Origin: CAZJBP01 sp964544115
Lineage (GTDB): Bacteria; Verrucomicrobiota; Kiritimatiellia; UBA8416; JADHWI01
Length of the DNA stretch: 7,041 nucleotides
Assembly (NCBI GenBank): GCA_964544115.1
Contig: CAZJBP010000177.1
Coordinates: forward strand, 1 to 7,041
Direction: 5' to 3'
In this document: piece by piece, positions 1-5,884 of the stretch
Position numbering within the stretch: the stretch's first letter is position 1
Layout of the letters: each line of letters begins with the position of its first letter
The notes under the pieces: model-generated
What the model was told of the DNA's origin: nothing
Databases searched by the model: none
What the model saw: only the letters and a program-made list of their open reading frames with translations
Translations under genes and position numbers: made by a program

Positions 1-3000
1 CGGCTGAAGTTGGCCGCGCACCTGAGAGGCACGCCGGCGCGCCAGCCCGGCGGCACGCTGTTCCTGTTCGACGAGCCCACCACGGGGCTGCACTTCGACG
101 ACATCCGGCGCTTTCTCGGCGCGCTGCGCCGGCTGCTCGACGCCGGCCACTCGGTCGTGGTGATCGAGCACAACCTCGACGTCATGCGCGCCGCCGACTG
201 GCTGATCGACCTGGGCCCGGAGGGCGGCGACGCGGGCGGGCGCATCGTCTGCGCCGGCACGCCGGGGGAGGTTGCCGCCGTGGACGCCAGCCACACTGGG
301 CAGGCGCTGCGGCGGGCCGGAGCGCAGGCGGGGCTCGGAGCAGCAGTGCCGAGCCGCGGGCGCCGGGGGGCGGGGAAGAGAGCGCCGCCGGACGAGCGCA
401 TCCGCATTCGCGGGGCGCGCGAGCACAACCTCAAGAACATCGACCTCGACATCCCGCGCGACCGGCTGACGGTCATCACCGGCGTCAGTGGCAGCGGCAA
501 GAGCACGGTCGCGTTCGACCTCCTCTTCGCTGAAGGGCAGCGCCGATACCTTGAATCGCTCAACGCCTATGCCCGCCAGTTTGTCCAGCCCGTCAGCCGG
601 CCCGAAGCCGATGCGGTGACCGGCGTGCCGCCCACCGTGGCCATCGAGCAGCGCACCAGCCGCGGGGGCTGGAAAAGCACGGTGGCCACCGTGACGGGGG
701 TTCAGCCCTTCCTGCGGCTCTTGTACGCGCGGCTGGGGACGCTCTTCTGCCCGGACTGCGATGTGGCCATCGCGCGGCAGAGCCTCGCCTCGGTGCAGGC
801 CGAGGTGCAGCGGCGTTACCGTGGCCGGCGCGTGCAGGTGCTGGCCCCCCTCGTGACGGCGCGCAAGGGCTACTACACCGACCTGGCGAAATGGGCGGCG
901 CGGCAGGGCGTGGAGCACCTGCGCGTGGACGGCGAGCCGCTGCCGACGGCGGCGTGGCCGCGGCTCGACCGCTACCGCGAACACACGATCGAGATGCCGG
1001 TGGCGCGGATCGACGTCCAGCCCGCGCGGGAGCAGGAGCTGGCCGCCGCGCTGGCCGCCGCCGCCGGCGCAGGCAACGGCGTGGTGCTGATTCTGAGGGA
1101 GCCGGTCGGGCCGGGGGCGAAGGCGGACGTCTTCTCCACTCGCCAGGCGTGCCCGTCGTGCGGCCGCGGATTCGCCGAGCTCGATCCGCGGCTCTTCTCG
1201 TTCAACTCCGCGCACGGCTGGTGCCCCCGCTGCGCGGGCACGGGAATGCGAGGGGGGCAGGAGGCGTCGGACGGGGCTGAGGAGGCGGATCGCTTCGATC
1301 CGGCCGATGAGGCGGAAGCCCAGCCCTGCCCGGCGTGCCGTGGGCGCCGCCTGCGGCCCGAGGCGCTGGCCGTGCGGTTCCGGGACCTGTCCATCGCCGA
1401 GATCGGCGCGATGACCGTCAGCGCCCTGGACGGCTGGTTTGCGCGGCTCTCGCTGGGGCGCCGCGAGCGCGAGATCGCGCGCGACCTGGTGGCCGAGATC
1501 CGCTCGCGACTGGCCTTCCTGGACGAGGTCGGTCTGGCGTACCTGGGGCTGGACCGCCCGGCGCCGACGCTCAGCGGCGGCGAGGCGCGCCGCATCCGCC
1601 TGGCCGCGCAGCTGGGGTCGAACCTGCGCGGGGTGTGCTACATCCTCGACGAGCCGACCATCGGCCTGCACGCGCGCGACAACCGCATGCTGCTGGATAC
1701 GCTGGCGGCGCTGCGCGCGCGGGGCAACACCGTCGTGGTGGTCGAGCACGACGAGGACACGATCCGGCGCGCGGACCACGTGATCGACCTCGGGCCCGGC
1801 GGCGGCGTCCGCGGGGGGCGCGTCGTGGCGGCGGGCACGCCGGCGCAGCTGGCGCGCTCGCGGAGGTCGGTCACCGCGCGCTGCCTGGCCGAGCCGATGC
1901 GGCATCCGCTGGGCGGCCGCGAGCGGCGGGCGTGCCGGACCACCGGGAAGGGGGCGGAGGCGCTGACGGTCCGTAAGGCGCGGATGCACAACCTGGCCGG
2001 CGTTAACGCGGCGTTTCCCGTGGGGCGGCTGGTCGTCGTGACGGGCGTCAGCGGCAGCGGCAAGAGCACCCTCGTGCGCGACATCCTGCACCGCAACCTC
2101 GCGGCGTGGATCCACTCCCGCGGCCGGGGGTTCAAGGCGCAGGCCTGCGCGGCCATTGAGGGCATCGAGCGCGTGCGGCGGGTGCTGGAAGTCGACCAGA
2201 CGCCGATCGGCAAGACGCCGCGGTCGTGCCCGGCGACGTACGTCGGGTTCTGGGACGACGTCCGCCGCCTGTTCGCCGCAACCCCCGAGGCGCGGATGCG
2301 GGCCTACACGGCCTCGCGCTTCTCGTTCAACGTCGCCGGCGGGCGGTGTGCGGAGTGCGAGGGTCAGGGGCTGAAGCGGCTGGAGATGAGCTTCCTGCCG
2401 GACGTGGCGGTGACCTGCGAGGCGTGCGGCGGGCGGCGCTTCACGCCCGAGACGCTGGAGGTGCGCTACGGCGGGCGGTCCGTGGCCGAGGTGCTGGCGA
2501 TGAACGTCGACGAGGCGGTCGAGTTCTTCGCTCCGCATGCGTCGATCCACCACGCGCTGAGCCTGCTGTGCGAGGTCGGGCTGGGATACCTCACGCTCGG
2601 CCAGCAGAGCCCCACGCTCAGCGGCGGCGAAGCGCAGCGCATCAAGCTGGTGACCGAGCTGGCGCGGGTGAACCCCGTGGTGGCGCGGCTGAGGAGCCGC
2701 GGCGGGGTGGGGGAGACGGCGGCCACGCCGCTGGCGGGAACGGTGTACGTGCTCGACGAGCCGACGATCGGGCTGCACATGGCCGACGTCGAGAAGCTCA
2801 TCGGGGTGCTCCAGCGGCTCGTGGACTTCGGGGCCACGGTCATCGTGATCGAGCACAACCTCGACCTCATCGCCGAGGCCGACTGGGTGATCGACCTGGG
2901 TCCCGAAGGCGGCGACGCCGGGGGCCGGGTCGTGGCCGCGGGGCCGCCGCCGGCCATTGCCGGCTGCCGCGCCTCGCACACCGGACAATTCCTCGTGCCC

Positions 3001-3090
3001 TTTCTGGCCCGGGGTGAGCAGGGTCCCGCCGGTGGTGGGGCGCAGTTGACCGGGCGGCCTGCACCCGCGCGGGGACGAAGGGCGAAGTGA
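1..3090 (+). CDS. uvrA: Tandem (double) UvrA, excinuclease ABC subunit A; 5' end outside the window
   Basis: UvrA is the damage-recognition ATPase of nucleotide excision repair; it loads UvrB at lesions in the cytoplasm. Reading frame 1 is open from base 1 (R-L-K-L-A-A-H-L, the usual sequence after an ABC signature), so the gene starts upstream. Bases 1-300 are the end of a first UvrA copy: FDEPTTGLH at about 61-93 and the IEHNLD switch at 160-180. After a basic linker (about 301-399), a complete second copy follows: Walker A GVSGSGKST (481-507), the UvrB-binding region (about 750-1140), zinc pairs CPSC/CPRC (1150-1161, 1222-1233) and CPAC (1327-1338), signature LSGGEARR (1570-1593), Walker B LDEPTIGLH (1645-1671), second Walker A (2044-2070), zinc pairs CAEC/CEAC (2347-2358, 2416-2427), signature (2617-2640) and Walker B (2752-2778). 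Every visible ATPase motif is intact. Compared with E. coli UvrA, roughly 15 extra residues separate the last signature from its Walker B. A full double protein would be near 1,800-2,000 residues, as in Chlamydia. Confidence 0.95.
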   Translation, partial: RLKLAAHLRGTPARQPGGTLFLFDEPTTGLHFDDIRRFLGALRRLLDAGHSVVVIEHNLDVMRAADWLIDLGPEGGDAGGRIVCAGTPGEVAAVDASHTGQALRRAGAQAGLGAAVPSRGRRGAGKRAPPDERIRIRGAREHNLKNIDLDIPRDRLTVITGVSGSGKSTVAFDLLFAEGQRRYLESLNAYARQFVQPVSRPEADAVTGVPPTVAIEQRTSRGGWKSTVATVTGVQPFLRLLYARLGTLFCPDCDVAIARQSLASVQAEVQRRYRGRRVQVLAPLVTARKGYYTDLAKWAARQGVEHLRVDGEPLPTAAWPRLDRYREHTIEMPVARIDVQPAREQELAAALAAAAGAGNGVVLILREPVGPGAKADVFSTRQACPSCGRGFAELDPRLFSFNSAHGWCPRCAGTGMRGGQEASDGAEEADRFDPADEAEAQPCPACRGRRLRPEALAVRFRDLSIAEIGAMTVSALDGWFARLSLGRREREIARDLVAEIRSRLAFLDEVGLAYLGLDRPAPTLSGGEARRIRLAAQLGSNLRGVCYILDEPTIGLHARDNRMLLDTLAALRARGNTVVVVEHDEDTIRRADHVIDLGPGGGVRGGRVVAAGTPAQLARSRRSVTARCLAEPMRHPLGGRERRACRTTGKGAEALTVRKARMHNLAGVNAAFPVGRLVVVTGVSGSGKSTLVRDILHRNLAAWIHSRGRGFKAQACAAIEGIERVRRVLEVDQTPIGKTPRSCPATYVGFWDDVRRLFAATPEARMRAYTASRFSFNVAGGRCAECEGQGLKRLEMSFLPDVAVTCEACGGRRFTPETLEVRYGGRSVAEVLAMNVDEAVEFFAPHASIHHALSLLCEVGLGYLTLGQQSPTLSGGEAQRIKLVTELARVNPVVARLRSRGGVGETAATPLAGTVYVLDEPTIGLHMADVEKLIGVLQRLVDFGATVIVIEHNLDLIAEADWVIDLGPEGGDAGGRVVAAGPPPAIAGCRASHTGQFLVPFLARGEQGPAGGGAQLTGRPAPARGRRAK

Positions 3091-3104
3091 TGGAAACGCA
3101 ATGA
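3088..3104 (+). promoter_or_regulatory. Possible translational-coupling junction between uvrA and the alkylation-repair gene
   Basis: The uvrA stop (TGA, 3088-3090) overlaps an ATG at 3090-3092. That ATG opens a four-codon frame (Met-Glu-Thr-Gln), whose TGA at 3102-3104 overlaps the ATG of the next gene at 3101 (ATGA). Terminating ribosomes could therefore restart across the 10-base gap. The GGAA at 3092-3095 is also a weak ribosome-binding site five bases before the ATG. The overlaps are seen directly; a coupling role is inference and could be chance. Confidence 0.3.
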
Positions 3105-3883
3105 AAAGGAAGCTCGAATCCGAACACGTCCATCGCGTGAGCGCCGCGGCGCTGCGCGGCCGGCTGTGCGCACTGGCCAGGCCTGAGGACGCCCGCATCC
3201 TTGCATGGTTCTTCAAGACGGGCCCGGGCGAGTACGGGGAGGGTGACCGTTTTATCGGCGTGCGGGTGCCCGCCCTCCGCCGGCTCGCGGCGGAGGCCGA
3301 TGGCGCAAGTGAACGCGCCGTGCTCGCCCTGCTGCGCTCGCGCGTCCACGAAGAGCGCCTCCTCGCCCTGATCATTCTGGTCCGCCGCTTTGCCCGCGGC
3401 GGGGCCGCCGACCGCGCCCGCATCCACGGCCTCTACCTCGCCCATGCGCGATGGATCAATAACTGGGACCTGGTCGACCTCTCGGCCCCGCAGATCGTCG
3501 GGGACTGGCTGACAAACCGCGACCGCTCGCTGCTCGACCGGCTGGCGACGTCGCCGTCGCTGTGGGAGCGGCGCATCGCGATCGTCGCCACGCTGGCGCT
3601 CATCCGCGCCGGCGATTACGCGGACACGCTGCGCGTGGCCGATGCGCTGCTGTCCGACCGCGAGGACTTGATCCACAAGGCCACCGGCTGGATGCTGCGC
3701 GAGGTGGCCAAGCGCGACCGGGCTACGGTCGAGGCGTTTCTGATCCCCCGGTGCCGCACCATGCCTCGCACCATGCTCCGCTATGCCATTGAGCGGTTTC
3801 CCGAGCCGTTGCGGCAGGCCTATCTGAGCGGCGCCGTGGCCGGCGCCGGCCGCATTGAAAGACGCGCGCGGTCTGTGTCATAG
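3101..3883 (+). CDS. DNA alkylation repair protein, AlkD-like HEAT-repeat glycosylase
   Basis: This 260-residue protein belongs to the DNA alkylation repair (AlkD/AlkC-type) family: all-helical HEAT-like repeats that wrap DNA and remove positively charged alkylated bases such as 3- or 7-methylpurines. The family-typical block FFKTGPGEYGEGDRF lies at residues 37-51, followed by IGVRVPALR. NNWDLVD (120-126) supplies W122 and D126, LWERR (154-158) supplies R158, and GWMLRE (196-201) supplies W197. From memory these match W109, D113, R148 and W187 of Bacillus cereus AlkD; the W/D spacing and the R-to-W spacing of 39 agree. MPRTMLRYAIERFP (221-234) is the usual C-terminal signature. Length is slightly above AlkD (about 237). 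The final 17 residues are Ala/Gly/Arg-rich and probably unstructured. The ATG at 3101 is ten bases after the uvrA stop, so the two are probably one operon. Exact substrate range is not shown by sequence. Confidence 0.9.
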   Translation: MKRKLESEHVHRVSAAALRGRLCALARPEDARILAWFFKTGPGEYGEGDRFIGVRVPALRRLAAEADGASERAVLALLRSRVHEERLLALIILVRRFARGGAADRARIHGLYLAHARWINNWDLVDLSAPQIVGDWLTNRDRSLLDRLATSPSLWERRIAIVATLALIRAGDYADTLRVADALLSDREDLIHKATGWMLREVAKRDRATVEAFLIPRCRTMPRTMLRYAIERFPEPLRQAYLSGAVAGAGRIERRARSVS

Positions 3884-3884
3884 T
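3855..3884 (+). promoter_or_regulatory. Candidate sigma-70-type promoter for the DUF503 operon
   Basis: TTGAAA (3855-3860, five of six to the -35 consensus) is followed after 18 bases by CATAGT (3879-3884, four of six to the -10 consensus). A TGT at 3876-3878 gives an extended -10 motif. The site overlaps the last codons of the alkylation-repair gene and would place the start of transcription near 3891, about 47 bases before the DUF503 ATG. The motif is seen directly; use as a promoter is inference, and promoter consensus in this lineage is uncertain. Confidence 0.4.
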
Positions 3885-3895
3885 GCCCCCGTTGC

Positions 3896-3919
3896 GCGGC
3901 GGGCCGGGATGGCCGCCGC
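3896..3919 (+). other. GC-rich stem-loop in the DUF503 leader
   Basis: GCGGC plus GGCC (3896-3905, with one bulged G) pairs with GGCC plus GCCGC (3911-3919) around a loop of GGGAT. This makes a nine-pair GC-only stem. There is no run of T after it, so it is not a standard intrinsic terminator. It sits between the candidate promoter and the GGAGG ribosome-binding site. It may end alkylation-repair transcripts, stabilise the leader, or mean nothing in such GC-rich DNA. Confidence 0.3.
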
Positions 3920-3924
3920 TGCCT

Positions 3925-3929
3925 GGAGG
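3925..3929 (+). promoter_or_regulatory. Ribosome-binding site of the DUF503 gene
   Basis: GGAGG lies eight bases before the ATG at 3938. It is the clearest Shine-Dalgarno sequence in the window and fixes this start. Confidence 0.75.
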
Positions 3930-3937
3930 GCGGGACG

Positions 3938-4219
3938 ATGATCATTGGGCTGGTGACCGTTCACGTCAGCATTCCCGAAGCCCGGTCGCTGAAGGACAAG
4001 CGCTCGGTGCTGCGCAGCATGAAGGATCGCATCCTCAACCGCATGAACGTCAGCGTGGCCGAGGTGGGGCGGCAGGACGAGTGGAACTACTCCGACATGG
4101 CGTTCGTGACCGTCGCCGCCGAGAGCGAGATTGTGCAGCGGCGGATCTCGGAGCTGAGCGAGGTCCTGCGCTCCAACCCGCGGTGGGTGCTGATCGACAT
4201 GCACACGGAGATGATCTGA
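3938..4219 (+). CDS. DUF503 / YlxP-like small protein
   Basis: A 93-residue cytoplasmic protein of the DUF503 family, whose Bacillus member YlxP is encoded in the nusA-infB-rbfA region. The family has a compact alpha/beta fold; its role is not firmly established, and the usual YlxP context suggests a link to translation or ribosome maturation. Diagnostic sequence is visible: a hydrophobic first strand (MIIGLVTVHVSIP, residues 1-13), the SLKDKRSVLRSMKDR block (17-31), the NVSVAEVGRQDEW stretch (37-49), then a strand MAFVTVAAES and a helix to the C terminus. Length is normal for the family. It is not beside nusA, infB or rbfA here. Instead it follows the alkylation-repair gene after 54 bases and precedes the unknown 421-residue gene by 15 bases, probably in one transcript with the latter. 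Confidence 0.9.
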   Translation: MIIGLVTVHVSIPEARSLKDKRSVLRSMKDRILNRMNVSVAEVGRQDEWNYSDMAFVTVAAESEIVQRRISELSEVLRSNPRWVLIDMHTEMI

Positions 4220-4234
4220 ACATCGACCTCCGCC

Positions 4235-5500
4235 ATGACCGCCCCTGACACACCAGAGAATGATTCCCAGCCGGCGCCCCTGCGGTCACAGCGGCGGGCG
4301 CAGGCCGCCGCGGATTCGCTGCGCACGCTGATCCGCGACCAGGCGCTGCGTCTGTTTGGCGCCGTGGATGCGGCGGCCGCCGCGCCGCTTGAGATGAACC
4401 TGCGGTTCACCGTGCAGCCGTCCCAGGCGTGGGCCCTGACCTTCGACCCGGCCCTGGATGAGCAGGTGCAGGCGCAGCTGGAGGACCGGTTCTCCCAGGG
4501 CGGCGCGTTCCAGCGCGGGCGCGTCTACTGCTTCCGCTGCGCGGGCGCCGGCTGCGATCACGCCGTCCCGCCGACCCCGCTATGCGTGTTCAACGGCTAC
4601 AGCCCGACGGGCACGCCCGAGTGGTGCGAGATGGCGCAGGCGCTGATCGACGCGCGCGACGAGCGGGTCGACCAGCTCTTCGCGTCGCACCCCGCGCTGC
4701 TGGCGCGCGTACAGATGGGCCGCGAGCTGCGGGCCCGCCAGCTGACGCCGTTCGGCCGCTCGTCGCGGACCTACGCGCTGCTGGGCCAGGTGGCGGCAGG
4801 CTACTTCCCCCTACCCTCCGGGAGGGGCATGCGCCCGGCGGAGCGCTCGCCCCGGCTGGCCGTGTCGCTGCAGGTGGCCGAGATCCGCGACGCCCGCGGC
4901 CGGATGCGGCTGGAGCTCAACCCGGTGTCGGCGCTCTCGCCTGACGACTGGCGGGAGTTTGTTCTCTCCGATGAAGGCCCCGCCGCGCTAGGGCCGGCGA
5001 TCGACCGCGCGGGCCGCGCGCTGGAGGACCTGGGCGGGCGGGTGGCCGCCGCGCGTCTGGAGAAGCGGTTCGGGGCGATGCGCGAGGCCCTGCAGGGCAT
5101 TCCCGCCATCCTCGGCGGCCTGGCGCGCGCGATCGAGCGCGGCGCCCGCCAGGACCAGCGCCGCACGCGGCATGCCCAGCGCCACCCGCGGCAGGAGCGG
5201 CCGGTGCACAAGGCCTGGGACGATGCCCGCGAAGCGCCGCCGGCCGGCCTGTTCTATGACGAGAAGCGAAACACGTGGGTTGTCTGCGCGCGGCAGGGCC
5301 GCACGCACGCATTCAACGAGCAGGGGCGGCACGTGACCAGCTTCACGCTAGAGGCGGGCGCCGTGGAGTTCCGCGTCCGCACGCGCCGGTGGCGCGCGGC
5401 CACGCCGGCCGAGTTCGCCGCGTTCCGGGAGAAGCTCGCCGCCCAACGTCTGTCCTCCGATGCCCAGCTCCAAGACGGTGAGCCTGATCGTTCACGGTGA
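4235..5500 (+). CDS. Conserved-looking protein of unknown function with Cys3His cluster
   Basis: I cannot name a function for this 421-residue protein. Its N-terminal 50 residues are Ala/Arg/Gln-rich. A predicted beta segment (LRFTVQPSQAWALTF, 56-70) leads to C99-x2-C102-x4-C107-x-H109, a likely zinc site, then VFNGYSPTGTPEWCEM (118-133). Residues 305-327 are strongly basic (RRTRHAQRH and following), which could contact nucleic acid. The end (340-400) holds LFYDEKRNTWVV, GRTHAF, GRHVTSF and an RRW motif, and looks like a small folded domain. I have an unverified recollection of similar uncharacterised proteins in other phyla sharing these three regions. No membrane segment or signal peptide is visible. 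The start is constrained by the in-frame DUF503 stop at 4217-4219; the ATG at 4235 lacks a clear ribosome-binding site, so it may be translated by coupling. Residues 191-199 look like an insertion. The last 15 residues appear unconserved. Confidence 0.8.
   Translation: MTAPDTPENDSQPAPLRSQRRAQAAADSLRTLIRDQALRLFGAVDAAAAAPLEMNLRFTVQPSQAWALTFDPALDEQVQAQLEDRFSQGGAFQRGRVYCFRCAGAGCDHAVPPTPLCVFNGYSPTGTPEWCEMAQALIDARDERVDQLFASHPALLARVQMGRELRARQLTPFGRSSRTYALLGQVAAGYFPLPSGRGMRPAERSPRLAVSLQVAEIRDARGRMRLELNPVSALSPDDWREFVLSDEGPAALGPAIDRAGRALEDLGGRVAAARLEKRFGAMREALQGIPAILGGLARAIERGARQDQRRTRHAQRHPRQERPVHKAWDDAREAPPAGLFYDEKRNTWVVCARQGRTHAFNEQGRHVTSFTLEAGAVEFRVRTRRWRAATPAEFAAFREKLAAQRLSSDAQLQDGEPDRSR
4814..4826. 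repeat. Perfect short palindrome inside the unknown gene
   Basis: CCCTCC-G-GGAGGG is a perfect inverted repeat of six bases either side of one G, within a wider C-rich/G-rich stretch (about 4805-4827). It encodes P-L-P-S-G-R-G in frame. It resembles the core of dispersed GC-rich palindromic repeats that often translate as proline/glycine-rich junk, but only one copy is visible here, so dispersal is not shown. Confidence 0.4.
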
Positions 5501-5508
5501 GGATGCGG

Positions 5509-5523
5509 GACCCGCCGCGGGTC
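5509..5523. terminator. Stem-loop between convergent genes, possible two-way terminator
   Basis: GACCCG (5509-5514) and CGGGTC (5518-5523) are perfect complements around a CCG loop. The structure fills the 26-base gap between the stop of the unknown plus-strand gene (5498-5500) and the stop of the minus-strand membrane gene (5527-5529). Position favours a shared terminator. Neither side has a clear T-run, so it is not a textbook intrinsic terminator; it may instead block 3' exonucleases. Confidence 0.45.
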
Positions 5524-5526
5524 AAG

Positions 5527-5799
5527 CTACCCTTCGCAGTGTGGTTCAGGCCTCTTTGCTCTCCTGATTCCCGAGACCACCAAGGAAAGCCCGATGCCAA
5601 GAACGACCCCCGCCGGGACGCACACCCACAATGTGATCCGCTCGCTTCGCTCGTGTCTTGCCATTTGGGATTCGTGGAACTGCATCAGGTCCTGACCGGG
5701 GAGTGGGCGACCGTGACGGGGCGTCGCCAATGCAGGGAAGAGCCAGAGAATCACGGCACTGGCCAACGCAAGGATTAGTCCGGTTATCTTCCGAATCAT
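5527..5799 (-). CDS. Small two-helix membrane protein, unknown function
   Basis: The 90-residue product begins M-I-R-K, followed by a hydrophobic segment (residues 5-25, through LFPALA) and a second one (55-78, from ITLWVC to LVVSGI), then a basic tail (RRAKR). Positive residues at both ends predict both termini in the cytoplasm and a loop of about 29 residues outside; that loop carries H29, H42 and H49. The first segment could instead be a signal peptide cleaved after ALA at 25. I recognise no family. The ATG at 5799 is preferred because AAGGA lies just upstream (three-base gap); a GTG at 5826 would add nine polar residues and has no good ribosome-binding site. It lies downstream of the URO-D gene on the same strand, so co-transcription is possible. 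Base composition looks less GC-rich than its neighbours. A competing frame on the other strand lacks such patterned hydrophobicity. Confidence 0.6.
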   Translation of the reverse strand: MIRKITGLILALASAVILWLFPALATPRHGRPLPGQDLMQFHESQMARHERSERITLWVCVPAGVVLGIGLSLVVSGIRRAKRPEPHCEG

Positions 5800-5848
5800 A
5801 GGTCCTTCATCATGCTGCTCGAACACCAGCGTCCAGACACCGCGCTCA

Positions 5849-5883
5849 AATCAGCAATCGTCAATCGACAATCGCCAATCTCT
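5849..5883. repeat. Five tandem 7-base units (AATCnnC)
   Basis: AATCAGC, AATCGTC, AATCGAC, AATCGCC and AATCTCT run head to tail without gaps. The AATC core is invariant and the first four units end in C. The array ends one base before the URO-D stop codon complement (5885-5887), so it lies in the 3' untranslated region of that gene and 49 bases before the membrane-protein start. It resembles short heptamer repeats seen between genes in several bacterial genomes; copies elsewhere cannot be tested here. Confidence 0.75.
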
Positions 5884-5884
5884 C

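Noticed and set aside
972..1595. A minus-strand frame of about 207 codons inside uvrA
   Set aside because: It is the complement of conserved UvrA zinc and signature regions; the product is Ser/Arg/Ala-rich with no domain.
2867..3676. A minus-strand frame crossing the uvrA/alkylation-repair junction
   Set aside because: It runs antisense through two well-supported genes and shows no family motif.
3896..3919. Intrinsic (U-tract) terminator after the alkylation-repair gene
   Set aside because: The stem is strong but no T-run follows, so I list it only as a stem-loop.
4529..4561. Standard zinc knuckle or SWIM finger in the unknown gene
   Set aside because: The spacing C-x2-C-x4-C-x-H fits neither pattern exactly, so only a likely metal site is claimed.
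5497..5778. A plus-strand frame of 93 codons overlapping the small membrane-protein gene
   Set aside because: The product is polar, without pattern, and has no ribosome-binding site. The minus-strand frame has two ordered hydrophobic helices and a plausible start.
5849..5883. CRISPR-like array
   Set aside because: Units are only seven bases with no spacers and no cas genes nearby, so it is a simple tandem repeat.
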